Shown here piece by piece: positions 39,775 to 49,700 of a stretch of DNA of 49,936 nucleotides. A program made the translations under genes and the position numbers. Below the pieces are notes generated by a model. It ran no database searches. It was given only the letters and a program-made list of their open reading frames with translations, and was not told the DNA's origin. Source of the DNA: Bacteroidota bacterium. GTDB lineage: Bacteria; Bacteroidota; Bacteroidia; AKYH767-A; OLB10. The DNA is taken from assembly GCA_947453935.1 (NCBI GenBank), contig CANGJU010000008.1:1-49936 (forward strand), written 5' to 3'. Position 1 is the first letter of the stretch. The number at the start of each line of letters is the position of its first letter.

Positions 39775-40452
39775 ATGAAAAAAGAAACAAAAGCTGCCTT
39801 AGAAAATTTAGTATTGACTTTTCAAAAAAATGCAGACGCATATCAAGCGGAAAGAATGAAAGCCTATATGCGAAACATGTTCGATTTTTATGGCTTGCAA
39901 AAAGCTAAGCGTGCTGAATTGGCAACTCCTTTTTTGAAAGAGCTTGTTGCATCATCCGAAGAAAATATCGATGAAATAGTAAAGTTTTTATGGCAGCAAC
40001 CTCATCGCGAATGCCAGTATGTTGCGATGGAATATATTATGAAGGTTCATAAAAAATGGACACCAGAGACATTGTTATTATTTGAATACATGATTGAAGA
40101 AAAATCATGGTGGGATACAGTAGACTTCGTAGCTTCATCATTAGTAGGAAAGTTGCTTCAAAAGTATCCGAAGCTGGTCATGCCTTCTGTTGAGAAGTGG
40201 GATAACGAAAATCTATTTTGGTTTCATCGCACAACGCTGATTTTTCAATTGAAATATGGTGCTAAGACTGATCAGCATTTGTTGTTCGCTCAATGCGAAA
40301 AATACCTGAGTTCCAAAGAGTTTTTTATGCAAAAGGCCGTTGGCTGGGCACTCAGGCAATACAGTAAATTCAACCCCGAAGCAGTACGTAGATTTGTTTA
40401 TGCCCGTCAACTGTCAACAGTAAGCCTTCGCGAGGCAAAGAAATATCTGTAA
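39775..40452 (+). CDS. DNA alkylation repair protein (AlkD-like HEAT-repeat)
   Basis: RNMFDFYGLQKAKRAELATPFLKEL; LWQQPHRECQYVAMEYIMK; EKSWWDTVDFVASSLVG; FFMQKAVGWALRQYSKFNPEAVRRFV. Confidence 0.92.
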   Translation: MKKETKAALENLVLTFQKNADAYQAERMKAYMRNMFDFYGLQKAKRAELATPFLKELVASSEENIDEIVKFLWQQPHRECQYVAMEYIMKVHKKWTPETLLLFEYMIEEKSWWDTVDFVASSLVGKLLQKYPKLVMPSVEKWDNENLFWFHRTTLIFQLKYGAKTDQHLLFAQCEKYLSSKEFFMQKAVGWALRQYSKFNPEAVRRFVYARQLSTVSLREAKKYL

Positions 40453-40494
40453 AATATCAGTATTTTATTTTTGCAGTGTAAAGAGTAGGGTTTG

Positions 40495-40502
40495 TATCTT
40501 TG
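40495..40502 (+). promoter_or_regulatory. Bacteroidetes -7 element (TATCTTTG), near-leaderless
   Basis: Perfect TAnnTTTG, 7 nt before ATG 40510. Confidence 0.65.
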
Positions 40503-40509
40503 CCTTGTT

Positions 40510-41586
40510 ATGCTTCACAATAAATACGATAAAGCTACGCTGCAAAAGAAATTAGACAGCGAAAATTTCAAACGAATTACGCTTTCATTTTATCGTTATG
40601 TATATATTGATAACCTGGAGATGTATCGTGCCGACTTATACCGTCGCATGGAGGAGTTGGAAATTCTTGGACGAGTGTATGTGGCAAATGAGGGAATTAA
40701 TTCGCAAATCAGTATTCCTGAACATAACTTCGAAGCGTTTAAAAATTTGCTTGAAAGCGATGCGCATCTGAAATCAATGCCATTAAAAATTGCAGTAGAA
40801 GATAATGGTAAGTCATTTATTAAATTAATTGTTCGCATACGTAAGAAAGTTGTTGCAGATGGTTTAGATGATAATACATTTGATGTTACAAATGTTGGTA
40901 AGCATTTGAATGCTGAAGAGTTTAATAAAGCACTCGAAGATCCTAACGCAATTGTGATTGATATGCGTAATCACTATGAAAGTGAAGTTGGCCATTTTGA
41001 AAAAGCTTTGCTGCCAGAGTCTGATACTTTTAGAGATTGCCTGCAGATGGGTCTTGATATGGTGGAGGATAAAAAGGACCATAAGATATTGTTGTATTGC
41101 ACAGGTGGTATTCGCTGTGAAAAAGCAAGTGCATGGTTTAAGCATCACGGATTTGATGATGTAAACCAGTTGCATGGTGGTATTATTAATTATGCGCAAG
41201 AGATAAAAGAGAAAGGTATTCCTTCTAAATTTATTGGAAAAAATTTCGTGTTTGATGACCGTTTAGGGGAGCGTATTACAGATGATATTATTTCTACTTG
41301 TCATCAATGCGGACAACCTTGCGATGATCATACAAATTGTGCTAACGACGATTGTCATTTACTCTTTATTCAGTGTAATGATTGCAAAGAAAAGATGAAA
41401 GGTTGTTGTACACCACAATGTTTAGAAATTGCACAGCTACCCATCGTTGAGCAACGTAAATTGAGAAAAGGAAAAATTAAAACAGATACTCTTTCCGTTT
41501 ATAGAAGTCGACTGCGTCCCGACTTAAAACAGATTTTGAAATATGATCATGAGTTAGCAAAATCGACGAATACAAATAGCAACTAA
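40510..41586 (+). CDS. trhO: Rhodanese-related sulfurtransferase / tRNA uridine(34) hydroxylase TrhO
   Basis: [60 protein letters not shown]-terminal Cys-rich segment. Confidence 0.92.
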   Translation: MLHNKYDKATLQKKLDSENFKRITLSFYRYVYIDNLEMYRADLYRRMEELEILGRVYVANEGINSQISIPEHNFEAFKNLLESDAHLKSMPLKIAVEDNGKSFIKLIVRIRKKVVADGLDDNTFDVTNVGKHLNAEEFNKALEDPNAIVIDMRNHYESEVGHFEKALLPESDTFRDCLQMGLDMVEDKKDHKILLYCTGGIRCEKASAWFKHHGFDDVNQLHGGIINYAQEIKEKGIPSKFIGKNFVFDDRLGERITDDIISTCHQCGQPCDDHTNCANDDCHLLFIQCNDCKEKMKGCCTPQCLEIAQLPIVEQRKLRKGKIKTDTLSVYRSRLRPDLKQILKYDHELAKSTNTNSN

Positions 41587-41618
41587 TTATCTTTTAAGAC
41601 TAAATAAAATCGTTTTTG

Positions 41619-41646
41619 AAAATCCGTATCACTGATGCGGATTTTT
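41619..41646 (+). terminator. Rho-independent terminator after trhO
   Basis: aaaatccg-tatcactgatg-cggattttt. Confidence 0.8.
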
Positions 41647-41726
41647 GTTTTCATGAAATAACTAAGCGTTTGTAATTGAATATAAACGGTTAATAACCGA
41701 ATAATTATTTTCTATCTACTAATTTT

Positions 41727-41775
41727 ACCGCGGTCCCGAGGTTTTCTCGGGATTCGGTGGGGCTGCTGTCCCCCC
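41727..41775. other. GC-rich tandem-hairpin element, possible REP-like repeat or structured RNA
   Basis: ACCG-cgg-TCCCGAG-gtttt-CTCGGGA-tt-CGGT immediately followed by GGGG-ctgctgt-CCCC in an A/T-rich intergenic region. Confidence 0.55.
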
Positions 41776-41996
41776 ATGGTATTGAGTGCTGACTTTTGAG
41801 CAGTTTTAATTACTTAAAACTAATAGTCTTTAAAATTCTGAGTTTTTAAATTACTAATGCTTCTAAACTAATAGTCTAGTTTTATATCCCAAATTTATTT
41901 CTACTTAACTCCCTTATTGCGAGCTTTTAAAGTCTCATAATTTTTGATTTGTCAATAACTTAGAAAGTAATACTCGGGAAATTGACATTTGGATTG

Positions 41997-42004
41997 TATA
42001 TTTG
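41997..42004 (+). promoter_or_regulatory. Bacteroidetes -7 element (TATATTTG) for recJ
   Basis: Perfect TAnnTTTG 29 nt upstream of ATG 42034. Confidence 0.6.
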
Positions 42005-42033
42005 TAATTGCCTCAAATATATAGTCAAAAGAA

Positions 42034-43776
42034 ATGGAAAAAAGATGGGTGTTATTGCCTACAGGAAATTCGGAAACCATCCAAAAGTTGGCGGGGGAGT
42101 TGAATATCCATCCCATTTTAGCGCAGTTATTAGTGCAGCGTGGAGTAAATACATTTGATGAGGCTAAGCATTTTTTCAGACCTTCTTTGAGTGACCTACA
42201 TGATCCTTTTTTAATGAAGGATATGGATAAGGCGGTCGAGCGAATTTCCACTGCTATTTTAAATAAAGAGAAGATTCTTGTTTATGGCGATTATGATGTG
42301 GATGGAACTACAGCTGTTTCGTTGGTCTATACTTTTTTGCATAATCAATATGTTAATGTTGAATACTACATTCCGGATCGATATAAGGAAGGATATGGGA
42401 TTTCATTGCAAGGAATCGACTATGCCAAAGAACATGGTTTTAACCTGATTATTGCACTCGATTGCGGAATAAAAAGTATTGATAAGATTGAATACGCTAA
42501 TAAATTAGGTGTCGATTTTATTATTTGCGATCACCATCGACCAGGAAGCGAGCTTCCCGATGCAGTAGCTGTTCTAGATCCTAAACGTGCCGATTGTGAA
42601 TACCCTTATAAAGAATTAAGCGGTTGTGGAGTAGGGTTTAAGTTAATACAGGCAATAGCTCAGCAAAAAGGAATTCAGTTTGATGATTTAACACAGTACC
42701 TCGATTTGGTGGCTGTGTCTATTGCTGCTGATATTGTACCGATTACAGGCGAGAACAGAATTCTTGCATTTTACGGATTGAAATTGTTGAATGAAAATCC
42801 TCGTCCAGGATTCAAAGCAATACTAGAACTAAGCAATTTTAAGAAAGACGAAATAACAGTTAACGATGTTGTGTTTTTAATTGCACCACGCATTAATGCT
42901 GCAGGCCGAATTGAATCTGGAAAGAGTGCTGTGGAACTGTTAGTTTCAAAAAATGATAATGTTGCCGGATTACTTGGCGATGGTATCAATGAACATAATT
43001 TGAAGCGTAAAGATTTAGATGCAAGTATTACCGAACATGCGCTTCAGCTTATTGAAGAAAGTGAAGATCATAAATATCGTAAGTCAACAGTGTTGTATAA
43101 TTCTGCCTGGCATAAAGGCGTGATTGGTATTGTGGCTTCACGTTTAACAGAAAAGTACTACCGACCTACAATCGTACTAACAAAAAGTAATGATGAAAAT
43201 AATATGGTGTCGGGGTCAGCACGCTCGGTGAAAGATTTTGATGTTTATAATGCTATTGAAAGTTGTAGCGATTTGTTAGAGCAGTTTGGTGGACATATGT
43301 ATGCGGCAGGATTAACAATGAAAGAAGAGAATGTGCCAGCGTTTATTGAACGCTTCGAAGAAGTGGTGTCGTCAACAATAGAAGACAGAATGCTCGTGCG
43401 TGAAGTAGAAATCGATGCTGAATTAAATCTGAACGATATCAATCAGAAGTTTTTTAATATATTGAAACAGTTTGCGCCATTTGGCCCTGGTAATATGTCG
43501 CCTATTTTTAAATCATCTAACTTGCGCGATAACGGCAGAGGTAAAGTAGTTGGTAACAATCATCTTAAATTAACGCTTGTTCAGCATGAAGATTATGAGT
43601 CTACTTTTGATGGTATCGCATTTCAATTAGGACATCATCATCCGCAAGTAGAACAACAAGATGCTTTTGAAATAGTATATCACATTGAAGAAAATAACTT
43701 CAACAACCGTACAACCCTTCAGTTGAATATAAAAGATCTGAAGTTTGTTAAATCGGATGTGATGGCCAAAGTTTAA
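42034..43776 (+). CDS. recJ: Single-stranded-DNA-specific exonuclease RecJ
   Basis: LVYGDYDVDGTTAVSLVY; LIIALDCGIKS; FIICDHHRPG; RINAAGRIESGKSAVELL; GSARSVKDFDVYNAIE. Confidence 0.96.
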   Translation: MEKRWVLLPTGNSETIQKLAGELNIHPILAQLLVQRGVNTFDEAKHFFRPSLSDLHDPFLMKDMDKAVERISTAILNKEKILVYGDYDVDGTTAVSLVYTFLHNQYVNVEYYIPDRYKEGYGISLQGIDYAKEHGFNLIIALDCGIKSIDKIEYANKLGVDFIICDHHRPGSELPDAVAVLDPKRADCEYPYKELSGCGVGFKLIQAIAQQKGIQFDDLTQYLDLVAVSIAADIVPITGENRILAFYGLKLLNENPRPGFKAILELSNFKKDEITVNDVVFLIAPRINAAGRIESGKSAVELLVSKNDNVAGLLGDGINEHNLKRKDLDASITEHALQLIEESEDHKYRKSTVLYNSAWHKGVIGIVASRLTEKYYRPTIVLTKSNDENNMVSGSARSVKDFDVYNAIESCSDLLEQFGGHMYAAGLTMKEENVPAFIERFEEVVSSTIEDRMLVREVEIDAELNLNDINQKFFNILKQFAPFGPGNMSPIFKSSNLRDNGRGKVVGNNHLKLTLVQHEDYESTFDGIAFQLGHHHPQVEQQDAFEIVYHIEENNFNNRTTLQLNIKDLKFVKSDVMAKV

Positions 43777-44722
43777 AATCACTTCGAGTGATTAGTCTAA
43801 CGGCAGCCCCTATCCTAATAAAATAATTTTCTGCTGGATGATAGCTGGATTTATTATCACTACCAGCAGCTTTAAATTCGTATAGCCTATTTACCGATTG
43901 GCCACCTTCTACTAAGAATACAATACCGATTTTCTGATCCTTGTTAATCAGATAATAATTCAAATAAAGTTTTACGTGCCCTTCTTTGTCGCGAAAGTAA
44001 GAATGGTAACCTTCGCTATACGACTCTTCAATTCCTCGAAAAGCAAATCCTGCATGAACTTTATTAAAAGAAACATCTACGTTAGCTGAATTAGGTAATA
44101 GTCCCCAACAGTAAATATTCTTGGACGCTTTCCATTCAAAACCTAGGAGCGGTAAAAAGTTATTTCCCCAACACTCGCGATTATAATAAAGCCCGCCTTT
44201 TAATTTGAATTTAGCATTGTAGGTTTTTGTGTAAAGAAAGGCTCCACCCAACTGGTCGGTGTACTTTCCAAAGCTTCTTTCATATACTTTATTTTGACGA
44301 TAAACTAATGTTGCACTTATGCTGTTTTGATTTTCAAATTTATAGATGAATGTTAAAGGAAGTGCATAGGAAATATAATGTTGATGAAATCGACTGTAAG
44401 CTGTTGTGGTTGTGTTCCCGTTTTGTTGTGTCGTTAAGGTGCTATCACTTTGCTGATAAATTTTATTATTTATCTCAGGACTAATCAATAATAGTTTTTT
44501 ATCGCTTAGCTTTAATGGGGCGTTAAATAGGTAAGACTTCCATTCGTGATTAACCTTGAATTCATCTTTGCCTTTATATAATTTCGAAATAGATGTTTGA
44601 GCGTATTGTATATTCAGTAAATCAATAAATGGTTGTGAAAAAGCATCGCTGCTAAGAAATATGTAAGTTAAAACAAGTATAAGTTTGCGCATCTGTCGAA
44701 GATAAAAATAATGTAAATACAT
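43748..44722 (-). CDS. Outer-membrane beta-barrel protein of unknown function (resembles DUF6268-type)
   Basis: Signal peptide MRKLILVLTYIFLSSDAFSQ; alternating beta strands; KVHAGFAFRGIEESYSEGYHSYFRDKEGHVKLYLNYYL. Confidence 0.65.
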   Translation of the reverse strand: MYLHYFYLRQMRKLILVLTYIFLSSDAFSQPFIDLLNIQYAQTSISKLYKGKDEFKVNHEWKSYLFNAPLKLSDKKLLLISPEINNKIYQQSDSTLTTQQNGNTTTTAYSRFHQHYISYALPLTFIYKFENQNSISATLVYRQNKVYERSFGKYTDQLGGAFLYTKTYNAKFKLKGGLYYNRECWGNNFLPLLGFEWKASKNIYCWGLLPNSANVDVSFNKVHAGFAFRGIEESYSEGYHSYFRDKEGHVKLYLNYYLINKDQKIGIVFLVEGGQSVNRLYEFKAAGSDNKSSYHPAENYFIRIGAAVRLITRSDFKLWPSHPI

Positions 44723-44755
44723 GCGAACTATTTAGTATGTAGTTTTTTAGTATCA

Positions 44756-45595
44756 TTGTTGAATAATAATTGCTTTATGATTCGAGTATTTATTTCATCA
44801 ATAATTACAGCACTCCGCTACCAAGGAAATGTAATTACGCGAATGGAATTGTTTACTAAACTATTTTCGCTTTCTCTTTTGCGCAAAACAGAAAAATCCC
44901 GCGACAAAGAGGTTGCAACCAGCATTTTTGGAAATAAATTTTATGCGTTTAGTTATCATACATTGAATTACTTAATCAGAGAGATATTTGTTAACGATGA
45001 ATATCAATTTAAAAATTCAAATGCCAATCCTTTAATCATTGATTGTGGCGCCAACATTGGGATGTCTGTATTGTACTTTAAACGTTGTTATCCTCAATCG
45101 ACCATAATTGCCTTTGAACCAAATCCCACTACTTATAGTTTGCTCGATAAAAATGTAAAGTCGTTTGAATTAAAAAATGTCACGTTGCATAATCTTGCTT
45201 TAGCTAATTCTGTAGGTAGTATCCCGTTTCATTTTAACGATGATAAAGGAACGCTTACGGGATCTATTCAATCGAACCGAGGTGGTAAACGAGTAGTAGA
45301 AGTTAAATGTGAAAAGCTATCAAGTTTTATTAATGAGTTGGCGCAGGTCGATTTGATAAAAATGGATGTGGAAGGTGCTGAATTAAAAATTGTGGAGGAC
45401 CTGATGCAGTCTGGTGCTATTTCAAAAGTAAAAGAGTTGATAGTTGAATATCATCATAACATACCTGGAGAAAATAATTCACTTTCACACTTTCTGAAAA
45501 TGTTTGAGCAGGCAGGTTTTGATTATAGTATTCGCACTGGTTTTTCATCGCTGGGTGTAATGCAAGATGTGTTGTTACATTTGTATAGAAAATAA
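44756..45595 (+). CDS. FkbM family methyltransferase
   Basis: LIIDCGANIGMSVLYFKRCYPQSTIIAFEPNPTTYSLLDKNV; LIKMDVEGAELKIVEDL. Confidence 0.9.
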   Translation: MLNNNCFMIRVFISSIITALRYQGNVITRMELFTKLFSLSLLRKTEKSRDKEVATSIFGNKFYAFSYHTLNYLIREIFVNDEYQFKNSNANPLIIDCGANIGMSVLYFKRCYPQSTIIAFEPNPTTYSLLDKNVKSFELKNVTLHNLALANSVGSIPFHFNDDKGTLTGSIQSNRGGKRVVEVKCEKLSSFINELAQVDLIKMDVEGAELKIVEDLMQSGAISKVKELIVEYHHNIPGENNSLSHFLKMFEQAGFDYSIRTGFSSLGVMQDVLLHLYRK

Positions 45596-45640
45596 TTTTT
45601 TCACGCATCAATTATTAAATGATAAACGTAGCTTCACGCC

Positions 45641-46498
45641 GTGAAAAGTAAGTTTATTACTCCTGGTGTAAAGTACATGCTGCTCTCCACTTTTTGGTTT
45701 GCACTCATGAATGTAATGGTGAAAAAACTTTCTTACCTGCCATCTATGGAGTTGGTTTTTTTTAGATGCACCGTTGCGAGTATTATCGGATTTACATTAT
45801 TAAAAAATCAAAATATTTCATGGATTGGGACAAACCGCAAGTTGCTTTTTTTACGAGGCTTGTTTGGGACAATTGCACTTTATACTTTCTTTTTAACATT
45901 GAAGCATATGCCTATTGGAACCGCGGTTACTATTCAGTATTTGTCGCCGGTTTTCACAACTATTTTTGCTGTATATATACTTCGTGAAAAAGTAAAGCCC
46001 ATTCAATGGTTGTTTTTTCTCATATCATTTATTGGGGTATTGGTTATTAAAGGATTTGATGCCCGTATAAGTGGAACTATGCTAGCAGTAGGATTGTTTT
46101 CGTCAGTTTTTTCTGCACTCGCTTATAATATGGTTCGATCACTGAAACAAAAGGAGTATCCGTTAGTTGTAGTACTCCATTTTCAATTGTTCGGTGCTGT
46201 TGCAGGTGCTGTTTTTACGTTGTTCGATTATCAAGCTCCAATTGCATTTGATTGGATTTATATTTTACTGATTGGGATAGTAACTCAATTAGGTCAGTAT
46301 TACCTTACCAAATCGCTGCAGGCCGAAAAGATTGCTAAAGTTTCTATTCTTAATTACCTCGGAATTATTTACGCCTTGTTTTTTGGATGGTGGCTCTTCG
46401 ATGAGCACCAGCACCTTAGTACTTTAATCGGTATTTTATTGGTTGTAGGAGGCGTTGTGATTAATATTTTAATCGCAAATAAGAAAAACCCTATCTGA
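45641..46498 (+). CDS. EamA/DMT superfamily transporter (GTG start)
   Basis: Ten hydrophobic segments in two EamA halves; VFFRCTVASIIGF; GTAVTIQYLSPVFTTIFAVYILREKV. Confidence 0.9.
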   Translation: MKSKFITPGVKYMLLSTFWFALMNVMVKKLSYLPSMELVFFRCTVASIIGFTLLKNQNISWIGTNRKLLFLRGLFGTIALYTFFLTLKHMPIGTAVTIQYLSPVFTTIFAVYILREKVKPIQWLFFLISFIGVLVIKGFDARISGTMLAVGLFSSVFSALAYNMVRSLKQKEYPLVVVLHFQLFGAVAGAVFTLFDYQAPIAFDWIYILLIGIVTQLGQYYLTKSLQAEKIAKVSILNYLGIIYALFFGWWLFDEHQHLSTLIGILLVVGGVVINILIANKKNPI

Positions 46499-46656
46499 TT
46501 TCCCTATTCAGCACTCATAATTGCCTGCTCAACAACTATTGATTGCAGGAGTACGGTGGATGCCTTTACTTTACGAATAGCAAATTAATGCTAATCAATT
46601 TAGTCTTATCTAATCGTTCTTTATACAGAAAAGTTCAGAGGCTTTTCAAAGCGTGG

Positions 46657-46687
46657 AATAAAGCGACCCCCCGAAGGTCGCTTTATT
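46657..46687 (+). terminator. Terminator before ileS
   Basis: Perfect 12-bp stem aataaagcgacc-ccccgaa-ggtcgctttatt plus T-rich tail. Confidence 0.85.
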
Positions 46688-46695
46688 ATTTTCAG

Positions 46696-46703
46696 TAATT
46701 TTG
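46696..46703 (+). promoter_or_regulatory. Bacteroidetes -7 element (TAATTTTG) for ileS
   Basis: Perfect TAnnTTTG, 12 nt before ATG 46716. Confidence 0.6.
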
Positions 46704-46715
46704 CACCTCTGTATC

Positions 46716-49700
46716 ATGGCTAAATATCCCGAACACAAACAACTAAATTTGCCTGCTGTAGCTGATGATGTGCTTCAGTATTGGCAAGATAAAAGCATTT
46801 TTGAACGCTCTGTATCGGAGCGCGAAGGTAAACCTGCGTATACTTTCTACGAAGGACCACCATCTGCAAACGGATTACCTGGTATTCACCACGTAATGGC
46901 TCGTAGCATAAAAGATATTTTTTGTCGCTATAAAACACAAAAAGGATTTCAGGTAAAACGCAAAGGCGGATGGGATACTCATGGATTGCCAATTGAAATC
47001 AGCGTTGAGAAAACACTAGGAATTACTAAGGAAGATATCGGTAAGAAAATTTCTATTGAAGATTATAATAAAGCCTGCCGCAAGGAGGTGATGAAGTATA
47101 AGTCGGTATGGGATGACCTTACCCGTAAAATGGGGTATTGGGTCGATCTTGAATCCCCGTACATTACGTTCGAAAATAATTACATCGAAACTTGCTGGCA
47201 TTTACTGAATGAGCTTTACAAAAAAGATTTACTCTACAAGGGTTATACAATCCAGCCTTATTCGCCAGCTGCTGGTACAGGATTAAGTTCGCATGAATTA
47301 AATCAGCCGGGCACTTACAAAATTGTAAAAGACACGACGGTGGTTGCGCAGTTTAAAGCCATCGAAAATGATACGAGTAAGTTTTTATTTGAGAAGGCAA
47401 ATGCTCCGGTTTATTTCCTTGCCTGGACAACTACTCCATGGACACTTCCTTCAAATGCCGCACTTGCAGTAGGCGCAGATATTACCTATATATTAGTTAG
47501 AACATTTAATCCCTATACTTTCGAACCTGTTTGTGTAGTACTCGCAAAAGAGTTATTCTCGAAACATTTCAATCCGAAGAATGCGGAGCTGGTGCTTGAA
47601 GAATATCAGCAAGGCAATAAAGCGATTCCGTTTAAGGTGATTGATGAGTTTAAAGGGAAAGCCCTTCAGGATATTTCTTACGAGCAGTTAATGGCCTATG
47701 TGCAACCGGAGGGAAATGCGTTTCGTGTTATTACTGGCGACTTCGTTTCTACCGAGGATGGAACAGGTATCGTGCATATTGCACCAACGTTCGGTGCCGA
47801 CGATTTTCGTGTAGCAAAACAACATAATGTACCAGCAATCATGGTACAGGATGAGAACGGTAAGGCAGTTCCGTTAGTTGATAAGCAAGGTCGCTTCGTT
47901 GAAGAGGTATCAGACTTTGCGTTGGAATACGTGAAGGAAGAATATCTCAACGAAACAGAAAAAGAAGAGGCACTTGTAAAGCAAGGTCGCGATAAATATT
48001 TGTCTGTTGACGAGCGTATCTCTATTAAATTAAAAGGTGAAAATAAGGCATTCAAAGTAGAGCGTTACGAGCATACTTACCCACATTGCTGGAGAACCGA
48101 TAAACCTGTTTTATATTATCCACTCGATTCGTGGTTTATAAAAACTACCGCTTGTAAAGAGCGAATGATTGAACTCAATAAAACCATCAACTGGAAGCCT
48201 GAAAGTACAGGTACAGGTCGTTTTGGTAATTGGTTAGATAATCTTGTTGATTGGAATTTATCTCGCTCGCGTTACTGGGGAATTCCTTTGCCAATCTGGC
48301 GTAGCGAAGATGGAGAAGAAAAATGCATTGGCTCAATTGAAGAGCTGAAAAAGGAATTAGATAAAGCAGTAGCAGCAGGTGTAATGGATGCTGATAAAAT
48401 GAAAGCGTTAAACCCTGATAGCCCTGAATTCGATTTACACCGACCATATGTAGATCATGCTGTGTTGGTGTCATCTACAGGATTACCAATGCATCGCGAA
48501 CCAGATTTAATTGATGTTTGGTTTGATAGCGGTGCTATGCCGTATGCACAATGGCATTTTCCATTCGAGAATAAAGAAATATTTGAAAAAGCATTTCCGG
48601 CAGATTTTATCGCAGAAGGGGTTGATCAAACACGTGGATGGTTCTTTACGCTACATGCGATTGCAGTTATGTTGTTTGATAGTGTTGCATTTAAAAATGT
48701 TGTATCAAACGGATTAGTGCTGGATAAAAACGGCAATAAAATGTCGAAGCGTTTAGGCAATGCGGTAGATCCTTTTGAAACATTAGAAGCTTATGGTCCT
48801 GACGCAACACGCTGGTATATGATCAGCAATGCGCAACCATGGGATAATTTAAAATTCAATGCTGAAGGAATTGGTGAAGTACAGCGAAAATTCTTTGGTA
48901 CACTTCATAACACGTATTCTTTCTTTGCACTCTATGCAAATATCGATGGATTTAATTTTTCTGAAAAAGAAATTCCGTTGGAAGAACGAACAGAATTGGA
49001 TCGTTGGGTATTGTCATTGTTGAATTCGTTGATAGTGGATGTGGATGACTGTTATAACGACTACGAACCTACTAAAGCTACACGCTTGATTACTGATTTT
49101 GTTACTGAGCATTTAAGTAATTGGTATGTTCGTTTAGGTCGCCGTCGTTTCTGGAAAGGAGATTATTCATCAGATAAAATAGCGGCTTATCAAACGTTAT
49201 ATACATGTCTTGATACAATAGCTCGTTTGATGGCTCCAGTAGCTCCGTTTTATGCCGATCGTTTATTCCGTGATTTAAACTTTACTTCGGGAAAGGATAA
49301 AAATGAAAGTGTTCATCTGGCTGATTTCCCTGTGAGTGATGCTACTATCATCAATAAAGAGCTTGAAGCACGCATGCAATTGGCGCAGGATATTTCTTCA
49401 ATGGTATTAGCTTTAAGAAAGAAAGTCAATATTAGAGTGCGTCAGCCATTACACCGAATTATGATTCCTGTAAGTGATCAAGATTACAAAAATCGTATTG
49501 AAGCAATTCGCGATTTAGTATTAAGTGAAGTGAATGTGGAGGAGCTGGAGTATATGTCGGAGGATAATTCCATTTTGATAAAAAAGGTAAAACCAAACTT
49601 CAAGGCACTTGGACCAAAAATCGGAGGACTTATGAAGCAGTTGGCAGTAACGGTAGGAGAACTTAGTCAAGAGCAAATAGCACACTTGGAAAGAGAAGGG

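Noticed and set aside
40864-41199. ORFs 40864..41199 (-) and 40958..41164 (+) within trhO
   Set aside because: Overlap a well-supported rhodanese/TrhO CDS and have no recognisable domain
41727-41775. Calling the GC-rich hairpins a terminator
   Set aside because: No T run follows either stem, and trhO already has a good terminator at 41619-41646
46499-46715. tRNA or T-box leader upstream of ileS
   Set aside because: No T-box consensus or tRNA cloverleaf seen; the only strong structure is the 46657-46687 terminator, followed by a TAnnTTTG promoter
46720-48717. ORFs 46720..46992, 47016..47201, 47696..48055, 48187..48474 (-) and 48511..48717 (+)
   Set aside because: All lie inside the ileS reading frame opened at 46716, which carries clear IleRS motifs; these are shadow ORFs
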